Shown: positions 32,455 through 41,830 of the stretch, in pieces
How positions within the stretch are numbered: position 1 is the stretch's first letter
Layout: the number at the start of each line of letters is the position of its first letter
NCBI GenBank assembly: GCA_910576325.1
Contig: CAJTIM010000007.1
Span: forward strand, 156,827 to 220,826
Length of the DNA: 64,000 bases
DNA from: Clostridia bacterium
GTDB taxonomy: Bacteria; Bacillota; Clostridia; Lachnospirales; Lachnospiraceae
Direction: 5' to 3'
Translations under genes and position numbers: made by a program
Notes under the pieces: model-generated
What the model was told of the DNA's origin: nothing
Databases searched by the model: none
Seen by the model: only the letters and a program-made list of their open reading frames with translations

Positions 32455-34083
32455 ATGAAAGTACTGATTATCGGGGGCGTTGCGGCCGGTACAAAGGCGG
32501 CGGCGAAAATCAAACGGGAAGACCGCAGCTGCGAGGTGACGATTCTCACCAAGGGAAAAGACATTTCCTATGCAGGCTGCGGGCTTCCTTATTATGTGGG
32601 AGGTGTGATTCCCACAAGGGAGCAGTTGATCGTGAATACGCCGGAATCATTTTCCAGGCTTACGGGTGCGGAGGTGCTCACGGAAACCGAGGTTACGGCT
32701 GTTGATACGGCAGCAAAGATCGTTACGGCCGTACATAACGGGGAGAGCAGCACTTACGGTTACGACAAACTGATCATTGCCTCCGGCGCATCACCCTTCC
32801 GCCCGCAGATCGAGGGCCTTGATCTGGAAAATGTATTCTTTATGCGTACACCGGACGATGCCATTGCTTTAAGGGAAGCGGTTGAGGCAGGAAAGATTAA
32901 GCGTGCGGTTGTAGCAGGCGGCGGCTTTATCGGCCTTGAGGTGGCCGAAAACCTGGCGGAAAAAGGCGTTCGCGTCAATGTAATTGATTTTGCACCCCAT
33001 GTACTGCCGAACTTCCTGGACCCGGAGCTTTCCGAGTATGTGGAAAATAAGATGGCGGATGCCGGAATCAACCCCATGACAGGCGTTGCCCTGGAGGGCG
33101 TAATCGGCGACGGCAAGGTGGAAAAGGTACAGACCAGCAAGCGCGCAGTAAAGGCCGACGCCCTGGTTCTGGCAATCGGAATCCGTCCCAATACCGCATT
33201 TTTGGAGGGAAGCGGCATTGAGATGTTCAAAGGAACCATTCTCACGGATAAAAACTTACGCACAAATGTGGAGGATGTGTATGCCATCGGCGACTGCGCT
33301 ATGGTGACAAACCGGGAGACCGGTGAACCGGCCTGGTCCCCAATGGGTTCTACGGCAAATATCGCAGGCCGTGTGCTGGCAAAGAATCTCTGCGGCAATG
33401 AGCTTGAATATGCCGGCGTACTGGGAACCGGCGTGGCCAAGCTTCCGGGAGGCATCAATACCGGACGTACCGGACTTACGGAGACAGCGGCAAAGGCTGC
33501 AGGCCACGATGTGATTTCCGTGCTCTGTGTGGTGGACGACAAGGCTCACTACTATCCGGGAGCAGGTTCCTTCATTATTAAGATGGTAGCGGATAAGACG
33601 ACCCGCAAGTTCTTGGGTCTTCAGGTACTGGGAACCGGCGCTGTTGACAAGGTAACGGACATTGCCGTGACAGCGATTTCCCTGGGAGCAACTGTCGATC
33701 AGCTGGAGAATCTGGACTTTGCATACGCACCGCCCTTCTCCACGGCGATTCACCCCTTCGCCCATGCGCTCAATATTCTGCTGAACAAGATGAGCGGCGC
33801 TTTTGAAACCTTCACACCGGTGGAATTTGCGGAAGGGAAGGCGGAAGGATACCGCATGGTAGACGCTTCCTTACAGCCGTCCATTCATTCGGCTCCTTAC
33901 CTGGATCTGACTAAGATTGACGGCGAGGTAGAGGGCTTCGGCAAGGACGAGAAGCTTCTCATTGTCTGTGCCAAGGGAAAACGCGCCTACATGGTGCAGA
34001 ACCGTCTGAAATATTATGGATACACCAACACAAAAGTACTGGAAGGCGGTACGACTTTCAATGCGGTAGAGGAAGAAGATTAG
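32455..34083 (+). CDS. CoA-disulfide reductase / FAD-dependent NAD(P)H oxidoreductase fused to rhodanese domain
   Basis: This 542-aa protein has an FAD-binding GGVAAGTKAAAKIKRE at the N-terminus. The single redox Cys is C42 in SYAGCGLPYY, typical of CoADR/Nox enzymes. The NAD site is VAGGGFIGLEVAENL and the FAD site VYAIGDCA. The C-terminal ~85 residues form a rhodanese domain with an active-site Cys near residue 505 (LLIVCAKGKRAY). CoADR-rhodanese fusions reduce CoA disulfides, persulfides or polysulfide. The gene leads a tight set with a siroheme reductase (33 bp later) and a YeiH transporter, which points to sulfur-oxyanion or persulfide metabolism. Confidence 0.92.
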   Translation: MKVLIIGGVAAGTKAAAKIKREDRSCEVTILTKGKDISYAGCGLPYYVGGVIPTREQLIVNTPESFSRLTGAEVLTETEVTAVDTAAKIVTAVHNGESSTYGYDKLIIASGASPFRPQIEGLDLENVFFMRTPDDAIALREAVEAGKIKRAVVAGGGFIGLEVAENLAEKGVRVNVIDFAPHVLPNFLDPELSEYVENKMADAGINPMTGVALEGVIGDGKVEKVQTSKRAVKADALVLAIGIRPNTAFLEGSGIEMFKGTILTDKNLRTNVEDVYAIGDCAMVTNRETGEPAWSPMGSTANIAGRVLAKNLCGNELEYAGVLGTGVAKLPGGINTGRTGLTETAAKAAGHDVISVLCVVDDKAHYYPGAGSFIIKMVADKTTRKFLGLQVLGTGAVDKVTDIAVTAISLGATVDQLENLDFAYAPPFSTAIHPFAHALNILLNKMSGAFETFTPVEFAEGKAEGYRMVDASLQPSIHSAPYLDLTKIDGEVEGFGKDEKLLIVCAKGKRAYMVQNRLKYYGYTNTKVLEGGTTFNAVEEED

Positions 34084-34116
34084 ATAAAATACATTAAAAA
34101 TAGTAGGAGGTTTATT

Positions 34117-35070
34117 ATGGCAACATTAACCATCAGTCCTGAGGACGAGAAGAAAGTAAAAGCAAGAGGATTTTTAAGCAATAAAGGAACCGACAATTTT
34201 TCCGGACGTATTATCACCATCAACGGTAAGATCACCGCAGAGCAGCAGAAGGTTATCGGCGAGGCTGCCGAGAAATTCGGCAACGGAATCGTAACCTTTA
34301 CCACACGGCTGACCATTGAGGTACAGGGGATTCCTTATGACAAGATTGACGACTTCTGCGAATACATTGCAAAAGCCGGCCTGGTGACAGGCGGTACAGG
34401 CTCCAAGGTACGTCCGGTTGTAGCATGTAAGGGAACCACCTGTCAGTATGGACTTCTGGATTCCTTCGAGCTTTCCGAGGAGATTCATCACAGATTTTAC
34501 GAGGGCTACCGTCAGGTATTGCTTCCCCACAAGTTCAAAATCGCCGTAGGCGGATGTCCGAACAACTGCGTAAAGCCGGATCTGAACGACCTGGGCATCA
34601 TCGGACAGAGAATCCCCAGCTACGACGAGGATGACTGCAACGGCTGCAAGAAGTGTGCCGTGGAGAAAGCATGTCCCGTAAATGCCGCTAAAATGGCGGA
34701 CGGCGTTATGGAGATTGACCAGGAGATCTGCAACAACTGCGGACGCTGCATAGGAACCTGCCCCTTTGACTGCATTGAGGACGGAACCTATGGCTATAAG
34801 ATCTACATCGGCGGACGCTGGGGCAAGAAGGTAGCACAGGGCCAGGCTCTTTCCAAGGTATTTACCGATAAGGAGGAGGCTCTTTCCGTAATCGAGAAGG
34901 CCATTCTGCTGTTCCGCGAGCAGGGACAGACCGGCGAGCGTTTTGCAAAGACTATCGAGCGTCTTGGCTTTGAGAATGTGGAGAAGCAGCTTCTTTCCGA
35001 CGACATTCTTGCAAGAAAGCAGGAGATCTTAGATGCGAAGCTTCATCTGACAGGCGGAGCGACCTGCTAG
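34117..35070 (+). CDS. Siroheme [4Fe-4S] sulfite/nitrite reductase with ferredoxin domain (AsrC-like)
   Basis: This 317-aa protein has an N-terminal ferredoxin-half domain (~1-75), then the siroheme-cluster ligands CKGTTC (C104, C109) and GGCPNNC (C147, C151). An inserted double [4Fe-4S] ferredoxin segment shows CNGCKKC...CP and CNNCGRCIGTCP (about 175-225). This order matches AsrC-type anaerobic sulfite reductase and related single-chain reductases. No asrA or asrB lies nearby. The electron donor may therefore be ferredoxin or the adjacent flavoprotein. The ribosome site is TAGGAGG. It is probably co-transcribed with the genes on both sides. Confidence 0.88.
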   Translation: MATLTISPEDEKKVKARGFLSNKGTDNFSGRIITINGKITAEQQKVIGEAAEKFGNGIVTFTTRLTIEVQGIPYDKIDDFCEYIAKAGLVTGGTGSKVRPVVACKGTTCQYGLLDSFELSEEIHHRFYEGYRQVLLPHKFKIAVGGCPNNCVKPDLNDLGIIGQRIPSYDEDDCNGCKKCAVEKACPVNAAKMADGVMEIDQEICNNCGRCIGTCPFDCIEDGTYGYKIYIGGRWGKKVAQGQALSKVFTDKEEALSVIEKAILLFREQGQTGERFAKTIERLGFENVEKQLLSDDILARKQEILDAKLHLTGGATC

Positions 35071-35112
35071 TCAAATACCTAATACAAAAGAAATTTGAGG
35101 GGAGTAAGAAAA

Positions 35113-36180
35113 ATGAATACAAAGAAAACAGGCGCCATCATCCTCTGCCTTGTCATCGGATGGCTGGCAACCCTTTCTACGGACTGGCAGTCCGCCCTGT
35201 TTGACCGCACGGTTATGGGCGGGCCAATGGTAGCTCTTCTGGTATCCATGATTGCCTGCAATCTGATTCCGAGCCTCAATAAAGACTTTAAGGCCGGAAC
35301 CACATTTGCAAGCAAGAAGTTTCTGAACTGGGGAATCATACTTACCGGTGCAACCTTAAGCTTTGCGGATATTCTGGGAACCGGCGTGAAGGCGCTTCCG
35401 CTGATATTGTTCAATATTTTCCTTTCCTTTACGATTGCCCTGCTGGTGGGAAAGAAAATCGGCGTGAGTAGGAATACTTCCATTCTGGTAGGCGGCGGAA
35501 CCTGTATCTGCGGCGGAACGGCCATTGCCACCCTGTCACGTATCATCAAGGCACTGGAGGAGGAAATCGCCTTTGCTATGGCGGCTATCTTTCTGTTTGA
35601 TACCCTGGCGGCATTCAGCTATCCCTATTTGAGCGGAGCGCTGGGACTGACGGACAATCAGTTTGCATTTCTGGCGGGAACTGCCATCAATGACACTTCC
35701 TCCGTGGCCGGAGCGCAGGCAACCTATGTGGCGATGAACGGACTGGGAGAGTGGAGCGGCGCTCTGAATGTAAAGCTTGTACGGACCACTATGCTGATTT
35801 TCGTAGCGCTGGTATGGACGGTGATTATGGCAAAGGACGCCAAGAAGAACGGAGAGGGCGGGCAGAACGATTCCCTGTTCGCGGTTGTGAAGAAAACCTT
35901 CCCCATGTTCATCCTCTGGTTCGTGGTTATGGCAGGACTGAACACCTTCGGCGTATTCAAATTTGACGTGCCGGGAATCGGCATGTCCGCCGCAAAGCTG
36001 TTAGGAAAGATTGCGAAGTTCCTGTTTGCCTCGGCGCTGGCCGGCGTGGGCTTCAAGATTAAGTTCAAGGACGTATTTTCCAAGGGCATCAAGCCCATCG
36101 CTTTAGGCGGTATTACCTGGGCGTGTGTGGCTGCCTGCTCTTTGGCCTTTGTATTCCTGTTTTCCGGATACATCGGATAA
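35113..36180 (+). CDS. YeiH/UPF0324-family membrane transporter
   Basis: This 355-aa protein has about ten membrane helices and the family signature GGGTCICGGTAIATLSRI (near residues 125-145), with GTAINDTSSVAGA further on. YeiH-type proteins are annotated as putative sulfate or sulfonate-related exporters, with the true substrate unsettled. ATG 35113 follows GGGGAGTAAGAA. It closes the sulfur-linked trio. A role in moving sulfite or another sulfur oxyanion that the neighbouring reductase handles is an inference from position. Confidence 0.85.
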   Translation: MNTKKTGAIILCLVIGWLATLSTDWQSALFDRTVMGGPMVALLVSMIACNLIPSLNKDFKAGTTFASKKFLNWGIILTGATLSFADILGTGVKALPLILFNIFLSFTIALLVGKKIGVSRNTSILVGGGTCICGGTAIATLSRIIKALEEEIAFAMAAIFLFDTLAAFSYPYLSGALGLTDNQFAFLAGTAINDTSSVAGAQATYVAMNGLGEWSGALNVKLVRTTMLIFVALVWTVIMAKDAKKNGEGGQNDSLFAVVKKTFPMFILWFVVMAGLNTFGVFKFDVPGIGMSAAKLLGKIAKFLFASALAGVGFKIKFKDVFSKGIKPIALGGITWACVAACSLAFVFLFSGYIG

Positions 36181-36229
36181 AAATGCTTCTGGACAGTGGA
36201 AAATATTTTTGATATGATACGTTATAAAG

Positions 36230-36293
36230 CAAAAGCAGTTTGCGAAAGCAGGCTGCTTTTGTTGTAGGAATAGATGTACGGTACTGGAATAGA
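36230..36293 (+). repeat. Family A-type short hairpin/RBS module before the Lrp gene
   Basis: CAAAAGCAG (36230-36238) pairs with CTGCTTTTG (36253-36261). TACGGTACTGGAATAGAGG follows, which is the A-family tail (GGAACTGGAATAGGAG) with small changes, and serves as the ribosome site. Confidence 0.6.
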
Positions 36294-36302
36294 GGATTGA
36301 AC

Positions 36303-36755
36303 ATGGATCGCATGGATAAGAGGATATTAAAGCACTTGAAAGAAAATTCCCGGCAGACGGCATCCCGGATTGGCCAGAATATTCATTTGTCCGTATCAGC
36401 CGTAATTGAGCGGATACGTAAGCTGGAGCGGACGGGGATTATTCAGAAATACACGGTGATCCTGGATGAAAAGCAGCTGGGCAATACGCTGACGGTCTTT
36501 GTGCTCCTGCAGCTTTCCCATTCAAAATATCACGAACCCTTTACAAGTGAGATTCTCACCCATGAGGACATCTGCGAATGTCATGCCATTTCCGGCAATA
36601 TGGATTATCTGCTGAAAATTGTGACAAATTCTGCGTCAAGTCTGGAGCTGATTCAACAGGAACTTCGAAAAATGCCGGGCGTTTCCGGGCTGAAAACCCT
36701 ATATGTGCTTTCCACTGTTAAAAATGAATATTCGGTCCTGCCCTGTGACGACTGA
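36303..36755 (+). CDS. Lrp/AsnC-family transcriptional regulator
   Basis: This 150-aa protein has an N-terminal HTH (MDKRILKHLKENSRQTASRI, LSVSAVIERIRKLERTGII) and a C-terminal RAM/ligand domain (VFVLLQLSHSKY, ISGNMDYLLKI). It is of ordinary length for Lrp. ATG 36303 follows AGAGGATTGA. It lies downstream of the YeiH gene on the same strand, with its own hairpin leader. It may regulate the sulfur genes or amino acid metabolism. Confidence 0.93.
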   Translation: MDRMDKRILKHLKENSRQTASRIGQNIHLSVSAVIERIRKLERTGIIQKYTVILDEKQLGNTLTVFVLLQLSHSKYHEPFTSEILTHEDICECHAISGNMDYLLKIVTNSASSLELIQQELRKMPGVSGLKTLYVLSTVKNEYSVLPCDD

Positions 36756-36827
36756 TCCCGTTCTTTTTTTACTTTGATCCGCACCTGTTTTTTGTGCGGA
36801 AAGGGATACCTGTAAGGTGTAAAAATT

Positions 36828-36897
36828 GATAAAATAATTTATCATACTTGACAGAAACGGTTTAGGGGCTTATGCTCCTTAATAATAGAACTGGAAT
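36828..36897 (+). promoter_or_regulatory. Palindrome, promoter and A-type RBS tail before the AI-2E family gene
   Basis: A perfect 18-bp dyad, TGATAAA-ATAA-TTTATCA (36828-36845), lies just upstream of TTGACA (36848-36853), with a 17-bp spacer and TATGCT (36871-36876). The leader ends AGAACTGGAATAGGAG. The dyad core is shared with the region before the CoA-disulfide reductase gene. Confidence 0.65.
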
Positions 36898-36909
36898 AGG
36901 AGATTGAAT

Positions 36910-38055
36910 ATGAATCTGAATCGTGAAACCATGAAGAAGCTGATGCTTCTGATTGCTTTTACCATATTGCTCTTGGTGGGTGTCCAGAGACTGGACGTTG
37001 TTTTCGGAGCACTGAGCTTCCTGTGGGGAATCGGCCTTCCTTTTGCGCTGGGAGGGGCTATTGCTTTCATATTAAATGTGCCGATGACGGCTCTGGAGCA
37101 CTGGCTGTTTCCCGAGGAAAAGATGGGAAAAAGCAGGCTGAAAAAGAAGCTTGCCCGCCCTCTGTGCATGATTCTTGCTATTTTACTGGTGCTGGGGGTA
37201 ATTTCCCTGGTTATTTTTGTAGTAGTTCCGGAGCTTGGCACTACGGTGGTGGGACTAGGAGCCAGCGTTGAGGCATTTCTTCCCAAGGTTCAGGAATGGC
37301 TTGAGGATATTTTCCGGAATAATGAGCAGATTGTAACCTGGATTGAGAGCCTGGAAATGAACTGGGAGAAGGCTGTGGAAACGGCCTGGAATTTCTTCCG
37401 CAGCGGTGCGGGAAGTGTGCTCTCCTCCACAGTGACCGTGGCAAGGACCATTATCAGCGCGGTGACGAATTTCTTTATCGGTTTTGTATTTGCCTGCTAT
37501 GTGCTGCTTCAGAAGGAGAAGCTGGGGGAACAGTGCCGGAAGCTTTTGCATGCGGCCTTTCCCGGGAAGCAGGTGGACTATATACTTCACGTGTGCTCGT
37601 TAAGCCACCGTACCTTTTCCAGCTTTATCACCGGTCAGTGCATGGAGGCGGTGATTCTGGGGGCTATGTTTTTTGTGGCAATGAGCCTTCTGCGTTTTCC
37701 TTATGCGCTGTTAGTGGGGGTATTGGTGGCATTTACGGCTCTGATTCCCATATTTGGAGCCTTTATTGGCTGCGTGGTGGGAGCCTTTCTGATTCTGATG
37801 GTCAGTCCGGCCCAGGCGCTGGGATTTATCGTGCTGTTTCAGGTGCTTCAGCAGATTGAAGGAAACCTTATCTATCCCCGGGTGGTGGGAAACTCCGTGG
37901 GACTTCCGGCTATCTGGGTATTGGTGGCCGTGACCGTAGGCGGCAATCTGATGGGAATTTTGGGAATGTTGATCTTTATTCCCATTGTGTCGGTACTCTA
38001 TGCGCTGCTTCGGGAATGGATGTATGGGAGACTGGAGGAGAAGCGGCAGAAGTAA
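36910..38055 (+). CDS. AI-2E/PerM family transporter
   Basis: This 381-aa membrane protein has paired N-terminal helices (LMLLIAFTILLLVGVQ, GLPFALGGAIAFILN), a long amphipathic middle (VGLGASVEAFLPKVQEWL) and a C-terminal block of four or five helices. The hallmark QQIEGNLIYPRVVGNSVGLP, split in the family as EGNxxxPxVxG, is present. Members export small solutes or act as Na+/H+ antiporters, and the AI-2 link holds for few of them. The ATG at 36910 is 7 bases after AGGAG. Confidence 0.9.
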   Translation: MNLNRETMKKLMLLIAFTILLLVGVQRLDVVFGALSFLWGIGLPFALGGAIAFILNVPMTALEHWLFPEEKMGKSRLKKKLARPLCMILAILLVLGVISLVIFVVVPELGTTVVGLGASVEAFLPKVQEWLEDIFRNNEQIVTWIESLEMNWEKAVETAWNFFRSGAGSVLSSTVTVARTIISAVTNFFIGFVFACYVLLQKEKLGEQCRKLLHAAFPGKQVDYILHVCSLSHRTFSSFITGQCMEAVILGAMFFVAMSLLRFPYALLVGVLVAFTALIPIFGAFIGCVVGAFLILMVSPAQALGFIVLFQVLQQIEGNLIYPRVVGNSVGLPAIWVLVAVTVGGNLMGILGMLIFIPIVSVLYALLREWMYGRLEEKRQK

Positions 38056-38135
38056 AATGGTAACGGCAGAGGTCTGTTACCGGAGGAGCGAACAGGGGTT
38101 ATTGCTTTGCAGAGAAGGTAAGGAGGGAAAGGTCT

Positions 38136-39821
38136 GTGGCGAGAACAGTCGGAATAGGGATTCAGAGCTTTGAAAAAATAAGAGAAAATAACTATTTTTA
38201 TATTGATAAGACAAAGTTTATTAAAGAATGGTGGGAGAACGGGGATGATGTTACCCTGATAACCCGCCCTAGGCGCTTTGGGAAGACACTTACTATGAAT
38301 ATGGTGGAGCAGTTCTTTTCCGTTAGATATGCGGAGCGAGGAGATTTGTTTGAAGGGCTGTCTGTCTGGGAAGAAGAAAGATATAAAAGCTTACAGGGAA
38401 CCTACCCAGTGATTGCCGTAAGCTTTGCGGAGATAAAAGAGACCAATTATCCGAATGTGCGCAGGAGAATCAACCACATTTTGACCGGCCTGTATGCGAG
38501 AAACTATTATCTAATGGAAAGCGATGCTCTTACATCTGCTGATAAGCGGTATTTTGAAAGCGTCCGGGAGGACATGGGAGACGTGGAGGCGGCTATGGCG
38601 CTCCAGAAGCTGTCGGAGTATTTGTTCCGGCATCATGGAAAACGCGCTCTGATTTTGCTGGATGAGTACGATACGCCTTTGCAGGAGGCATATGTGGGCG
38701 GTTATTGGAAAGAGCTTGTGGCATTTACCAGAAGCTTGTTCAATGCAACATTTAAAAGCAATCCTTATCTGGAGCGGGCCATTATGACAGGAATTACCCG
38801 TGTGAGCAAGGAATCCATATTTTCGGATCTGAATAATCTGACCGTGGTCACAACTACTTCCGACGCATATGCGGAAAGCTTCGGCTTTACGGAGCAGGAG
38901 GTGTGGGATGCCTTGGATGAGTACGGACTTTCCGGGAAAAAGGAGGAAGTAAAAAGCTGGTATGACGGGTTCACCTTTGGAACGCATAAAGATATTTATA
39001 ATCCCTGGTCGATTATTAATTATCTGAAAACAAACAAGCTTTCCGCTTATTGGGCCAATACCAGCGGCAACAGCCTGGCGGGAAAGCTGATCCGCGAAGG
39101 AAGCAAAGATGTCAAGCAGACAATGGAAAAGCTTCTGGAAGGAGGAGCGCTTCATACGGAGATTGATGAGCAGATTGTATTTAATCAGTTGGATGAGCAG
39201 GAAAATGCCGTCTGGAGCCTGCTTCTTGCCAGCGGCTATCTGCGCGTGGAGAAGTTCACCTTTGTGGAGGAATGGGGCAGCGAGGAATACGATCTCGTCC
39301 TCACCAACAAGGAAGTCCGCATTATGTTTAAAAAAATGATTCGGAATTGGTTTGCAAAGGCTGAGACAGAGTACAATGAGTTTATAAAGGCGCTTCTGCG
39401 TGATGATAAAAAAGCAATGAATATTTATATGAACAAGGTTGCACTGACGACCTTCAGTTCCTTTGATGCAGGAAACAAGCCCTCTGAAACAGCGGAGCCG
39501 GAGCGGTTCTACCACGGCTTTGTTCTGGGACTTTTAGTGGAGCTGCGAAGCCGCTATATTCTGACCTCCAATCGAGAGAGCGGCTACGGACGGTACGATG
39601 TGATACTGGAGCCTCGCAGGGAAGGGGATACGGCTATCCTGCTGGAGTTCAAGGTGCATGATCCGGAGGAGGAAAAGAGCCTTGCGGATACGGTGAAGTC
39701 CGCTTTGGCGCAGATCGAAGAAAAGCGGTACGCTGTCATGCTGGAGGAGAAGGGTATCAGGCCCGAATATATCCGAAAATACGGCTTTGCCTTTGAGGGG
39801 AAGAAGGTCCTCATAGGGTAA
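38136..39821 (+). CDS. AAA-ATPase-like / PD-(D/E)XK nuclease protein (DUF1703 type)
   Basis: This 561-aa protein has an N-terminal AAA_ATPase-like domain (PF09820 type: GIQSFEKIRENNYFYIDKT, ITRPRRFGKTLTMNM as the P-loop, Walker B ILLDEYDTPL near residue 175). The C-terminal DUF1703 nuclease-like domain shows LEPRREGDTAILLEFKV with a D...E-x-K pattern. It starts with GTG behind AAGGAGGG. The family is common in several copies in gut anaerobes. Mobile-element or defence roles are suspected but not shown. No flanking element ends were seen. Confidence 0.88.
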   Translation: MARTVGIGIQSFEKIRENNYFYIDKTKFIKEWWENGDDVTLITRPRRFGKTLTMNMVEQFFSVRYAERGDLFEGLSVWEEERYKSLQGTYPVIAVSFAEIKETNYPNVRRRINHILTGLYARNYYLMESDALTSADKRYFESVREDMGDVEAAMALQKLSEYLFRHHGKRALILLDEYDTPLQEAYVGGYWKELVAFTRSLFNATFKSNPYLERAIMTGITRVSKESIFSDLNNLTVVTTTSDAYAESFGFTEQEVWDALDEYGLSGKKEEVKSWYDGFTFGTHKDIYNPWSIINYLKTNKLSAYWANTSGNSLAGKLIREGSKDVKQTMEKLLEGGALHTEIDEQIVFNQLDEQENAVWSLLLASGYLRVEKFTFVEEWGSEEYDLVLTNKEVRIMFKKMIRNWFAKAETEYNEFIKALLRDDKKAMNIYMNKVALTTFSSFDAGNKPSETAEPERFYHGFVLGLLVELRSRYILTSNRESGYGRYDVILEPRREGDTAILLEFKVHDPEEEKSLADTVKSALAQIEEKRYAVMLEEKGIRPEYIRKYGFAFEGKKVLIG

Positions 39822-39931
39822 GCGGTTTTCATGGGCTTTTCTTTTTGATATAAGTGTGCTACACTAGCTATCAGGTCAAATGCTCGTGCAGCAAAAGCAG
39901 AGCAAACGAACGCAGAGAAAGAAGGTATTTT

Positions 39932-40387
39932 GTGAGAGAGATTAAAATTGGAGCCTATTATCGGCATTTTAAGGATGGCTTATATCAGGTGACGGCCATT
40001 GCCACCCACTCGGAAACGGGGGAGCAGATGGTGGTGTATCAGGATCAGTACGGAGAAGAAAAAACCTGGGTCCGGCCTTATGAGATGTTTGCAAGTGAGG
40101 TAGATCATAAGAAGTATCCGGACGCGGCGCAGAAGTACCGCTTTGAGGAGGTGGAGGAGCCTACGGAGGTGAATCCCATGCTGCTGCGTTTCTTGGACAC
40201 GGAAACCTTTCGGGATAAGCTGGAGCTGTTCCAGTCCTGGGCAGGCTATGAGGACGACAATCTCTTTGAAAGCATTGCCGCTTCCCTGGACATCGGCCTT
40301 GCGGCCGGCAGCGCCCAGGACAAATACCGCCAGATCCTGAACTGCCTGAAAACAATGGAGCATTTTGAGACAGATCGGTTTCGCTAA
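39932..40387 (+). CDS. DUF1653-domain protein
   Basis: This 151-aa protein has an N-terminal DUF1653 domain (~1-65: KIGAYYRHFKDGLYQV, SETGEQMVVYQ, WVRPYEMF). A helical extension of ~85 residues follows, with LLRFLDTETFRDKLELFQSW. The extension is not part of the minimal domain. GTG 39932 follows AGAAGG at 6 bp. Its function is unknown. Its nearest same-strand neighbour is trkA after a hairpin leader. Confidence 0.8.
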   Translation: MREIKIGAYYRHFKDGLYQVTAIATHSETGEQMVVYQDQYGEEKTWVRPYEMFASEVDHKKYPDAAQKYRFEEVEEPTEVNPMLLRFLDTETFRDKLELFQSWAGYEDDNLFESIAASLDIGLAAGSAQDKYRQILNCLKTMEHFETDRFR

Positions 40388-40391
40388 AAAC

Positions 40392-40450
40392 AGCAAGTCT
40401 CAATTCTTCTAAATGAGGGTGTACGGGTTGAGACTTGCGGAACTGGAATA
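40392..40450 (+). repeat. Short family A module before trkA
   Basis: GCAAGTCTCAA (40392-40402) pairs perfectly with TTGAGACTTGC (40427-40437) around a 24-nt loop. GGAACTGGAATAG (40438-40450) then leads into the ribosome site. The flanks (AAACA before, GGAACTGGAATAG after) are those of the 93-nt elements, but the stem is a different sequence. Confidence 0.75.
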
Positions 40451-40468
40451 GAAGGAGTTTAGGTACGA

Positions 40469-41830
40469 ATGAACATCGTAATCATTGGAGATGGCAAGGT
40501 AGGACACAAGCTTGCCATACAGCTTACGGCCGAACGCTATGACGTAACTCTGATTGATGTGCGGGAGGCCCGCTTGAAGGATTCTATCAACGAACTGGAC
40601 GTGTCCTGCGTAGTGGGAGACGGCGCCAGTGCGGAGATTCAGATGGAGGCGGATGTCCAGAGCGCGGATCTGGTGATTGCCTGCGCTTCCACAGATGAGC
40701 TGAATATGCTTTGCTGCCTTCTGGCAAAGCGTCTGGGAGCCAAGCAGACCATTGCCCGTGTGCGCAATCCCGTATACTATCAGCAGATTCATTTATTCAA
40801 GGATGACTTAAAGCTGAGTATGGCCGTCAATCCCGAGCTTGTGCTTGCAGGAGAGATTTCCCGGGTGCTGATATTTCCGTCGGCAGCCAAGGTGGAGACC
40901 TTTGCCAAGGGCCGTGTAGAGCTGGTGGAGGCATCCATCAGTGAGAACAATCCGATGGCAGGACTTTCTTTCCGGGAATTTTATGAGAAATATCAGATTA
41001 AAATGCTGGTATGCGCCGTTCAGAGAGGCACTGAGGTATACATCCCTGACGGAAGCTTTGTGCCGAAGCAGGGGGACAAGATTAATATAGCCGCCTCCCA
41101 CAAGGAGATTGAGCGGTTCTTTAAATTCGTAGGCGCTCTCCGCAGCCGCGTGAAAAACGTTATGATCTGCGGAGGCGGAAAGACGGCCTATTACCTGTCT
41201 TTAAAGCTTTTGTCCCTGGGCATGAATGTAAAAATCATTGAGCGCGACCCGGAGCGGTGCGCCTCCCTTTGTGAGCTTCTTCCCAGGGCTACCATTATCT
41301 GCGGCAATGCGGCGGATCATGAGCTTTTGGAGGAGGAAGGCATTGATCATGTGGACGGCTTCGTGGCTCTCACCGGCATGGATGAAGAAAACATTATTAT
41401 GTCCATGTACGCCAAGACCAAGAAGGTTTCCAAGATTATCACCAAGGTAAATGACGAAGCGCTGCAGCACCTGGTAGATGAGCTTGGCATGGAAAGCGTG
41501 GTTTCGGCAAAAAATGTGACGGCCAATCTGATTATGAGCTATGTCCGGGCCATGAAAAATTCTATGGGCAGCGCCAACATTGAGACAGTGTACCAGCTTA
41601 TCAACGGCAAGGTGGAAGCATTGGAGTTTCAGATTCGCGAGGCGGCCAAATATACGGGGATTCCCTTAAAGGATCTGACTTTGAAGGAAAATCATCTGGT
41701 GGCCTGTATTGTGCGGAAGCGGCAGATTATTATTCCGGGCGGAAATGATACCCTGGAGGTAGGGGACAGCGTGGTAGTTGTAACCATGAGCCAGGGCCTG
41801 GAAGATCTGGAGGAGATTCTGAAGCGATGA
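40469..41830 (+). CDS. trkA: Trk potassium uptake regulator TrkA
   Basis: This 453-aa peripheral membrane NAD-binding protein gates the Trk/Ktr channel. Two RCK modules are present. The first begins IVIIGDGKVGHKLA and the second (~residue 230) MICGGGKTAYYLSLKLL, each followed by a TrkA-C domain. Asp/Glu at the ends of strand 2 (LIDVRE, IIERDP) fit NAD binding. It overlaps trkH by ATGA, so expression is coupled. Confidence 0.96.
   Translation: MNIVIIGDGKVGHKLAIQLTAERYDVTLIDVREARLKDSINELDVSCVVGDGASAEIQMEADVQSADLVIACASTDELNMLCCLLAKRLGAKQTIARVRNPVYYQQIHLFKDDLKLSMAVNPELVLAGEISRVLIFPSAAKVETFAKGRVELVEASISENNPMAGLSFREFYEKYQIKMLVCAVQRGTEVYIPDGSFVPKQGDKINIAASHKEIERFFKFVGALRSRVKNVMICGGGKTAYYLSLKLLSLGMNVKIIERDPERCASLCELLPRATIICGNAADHELLEEEGIDHVDGFVALTGMDEENIIMSMYAKTKKVSKIITKVNDEALQHLVDELGMESVVSAKNVTANLIMSYVRAMKNSMGSANIETVYQLINGKVEALEFQIREAAKYTGIPLKDLTLKENHLVACIVRKRQIIIPGGNDTLEVGDSVVVVTMSQGLEDLEEILKR

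Noticed and set aside
38136..39821. Defence island centred on the AAA/PD-(D/E)XK gene
   Set aside because: Its neighbours are a transporter and a DUF1653 protein. No other defence-type gene or mobile element end is near.
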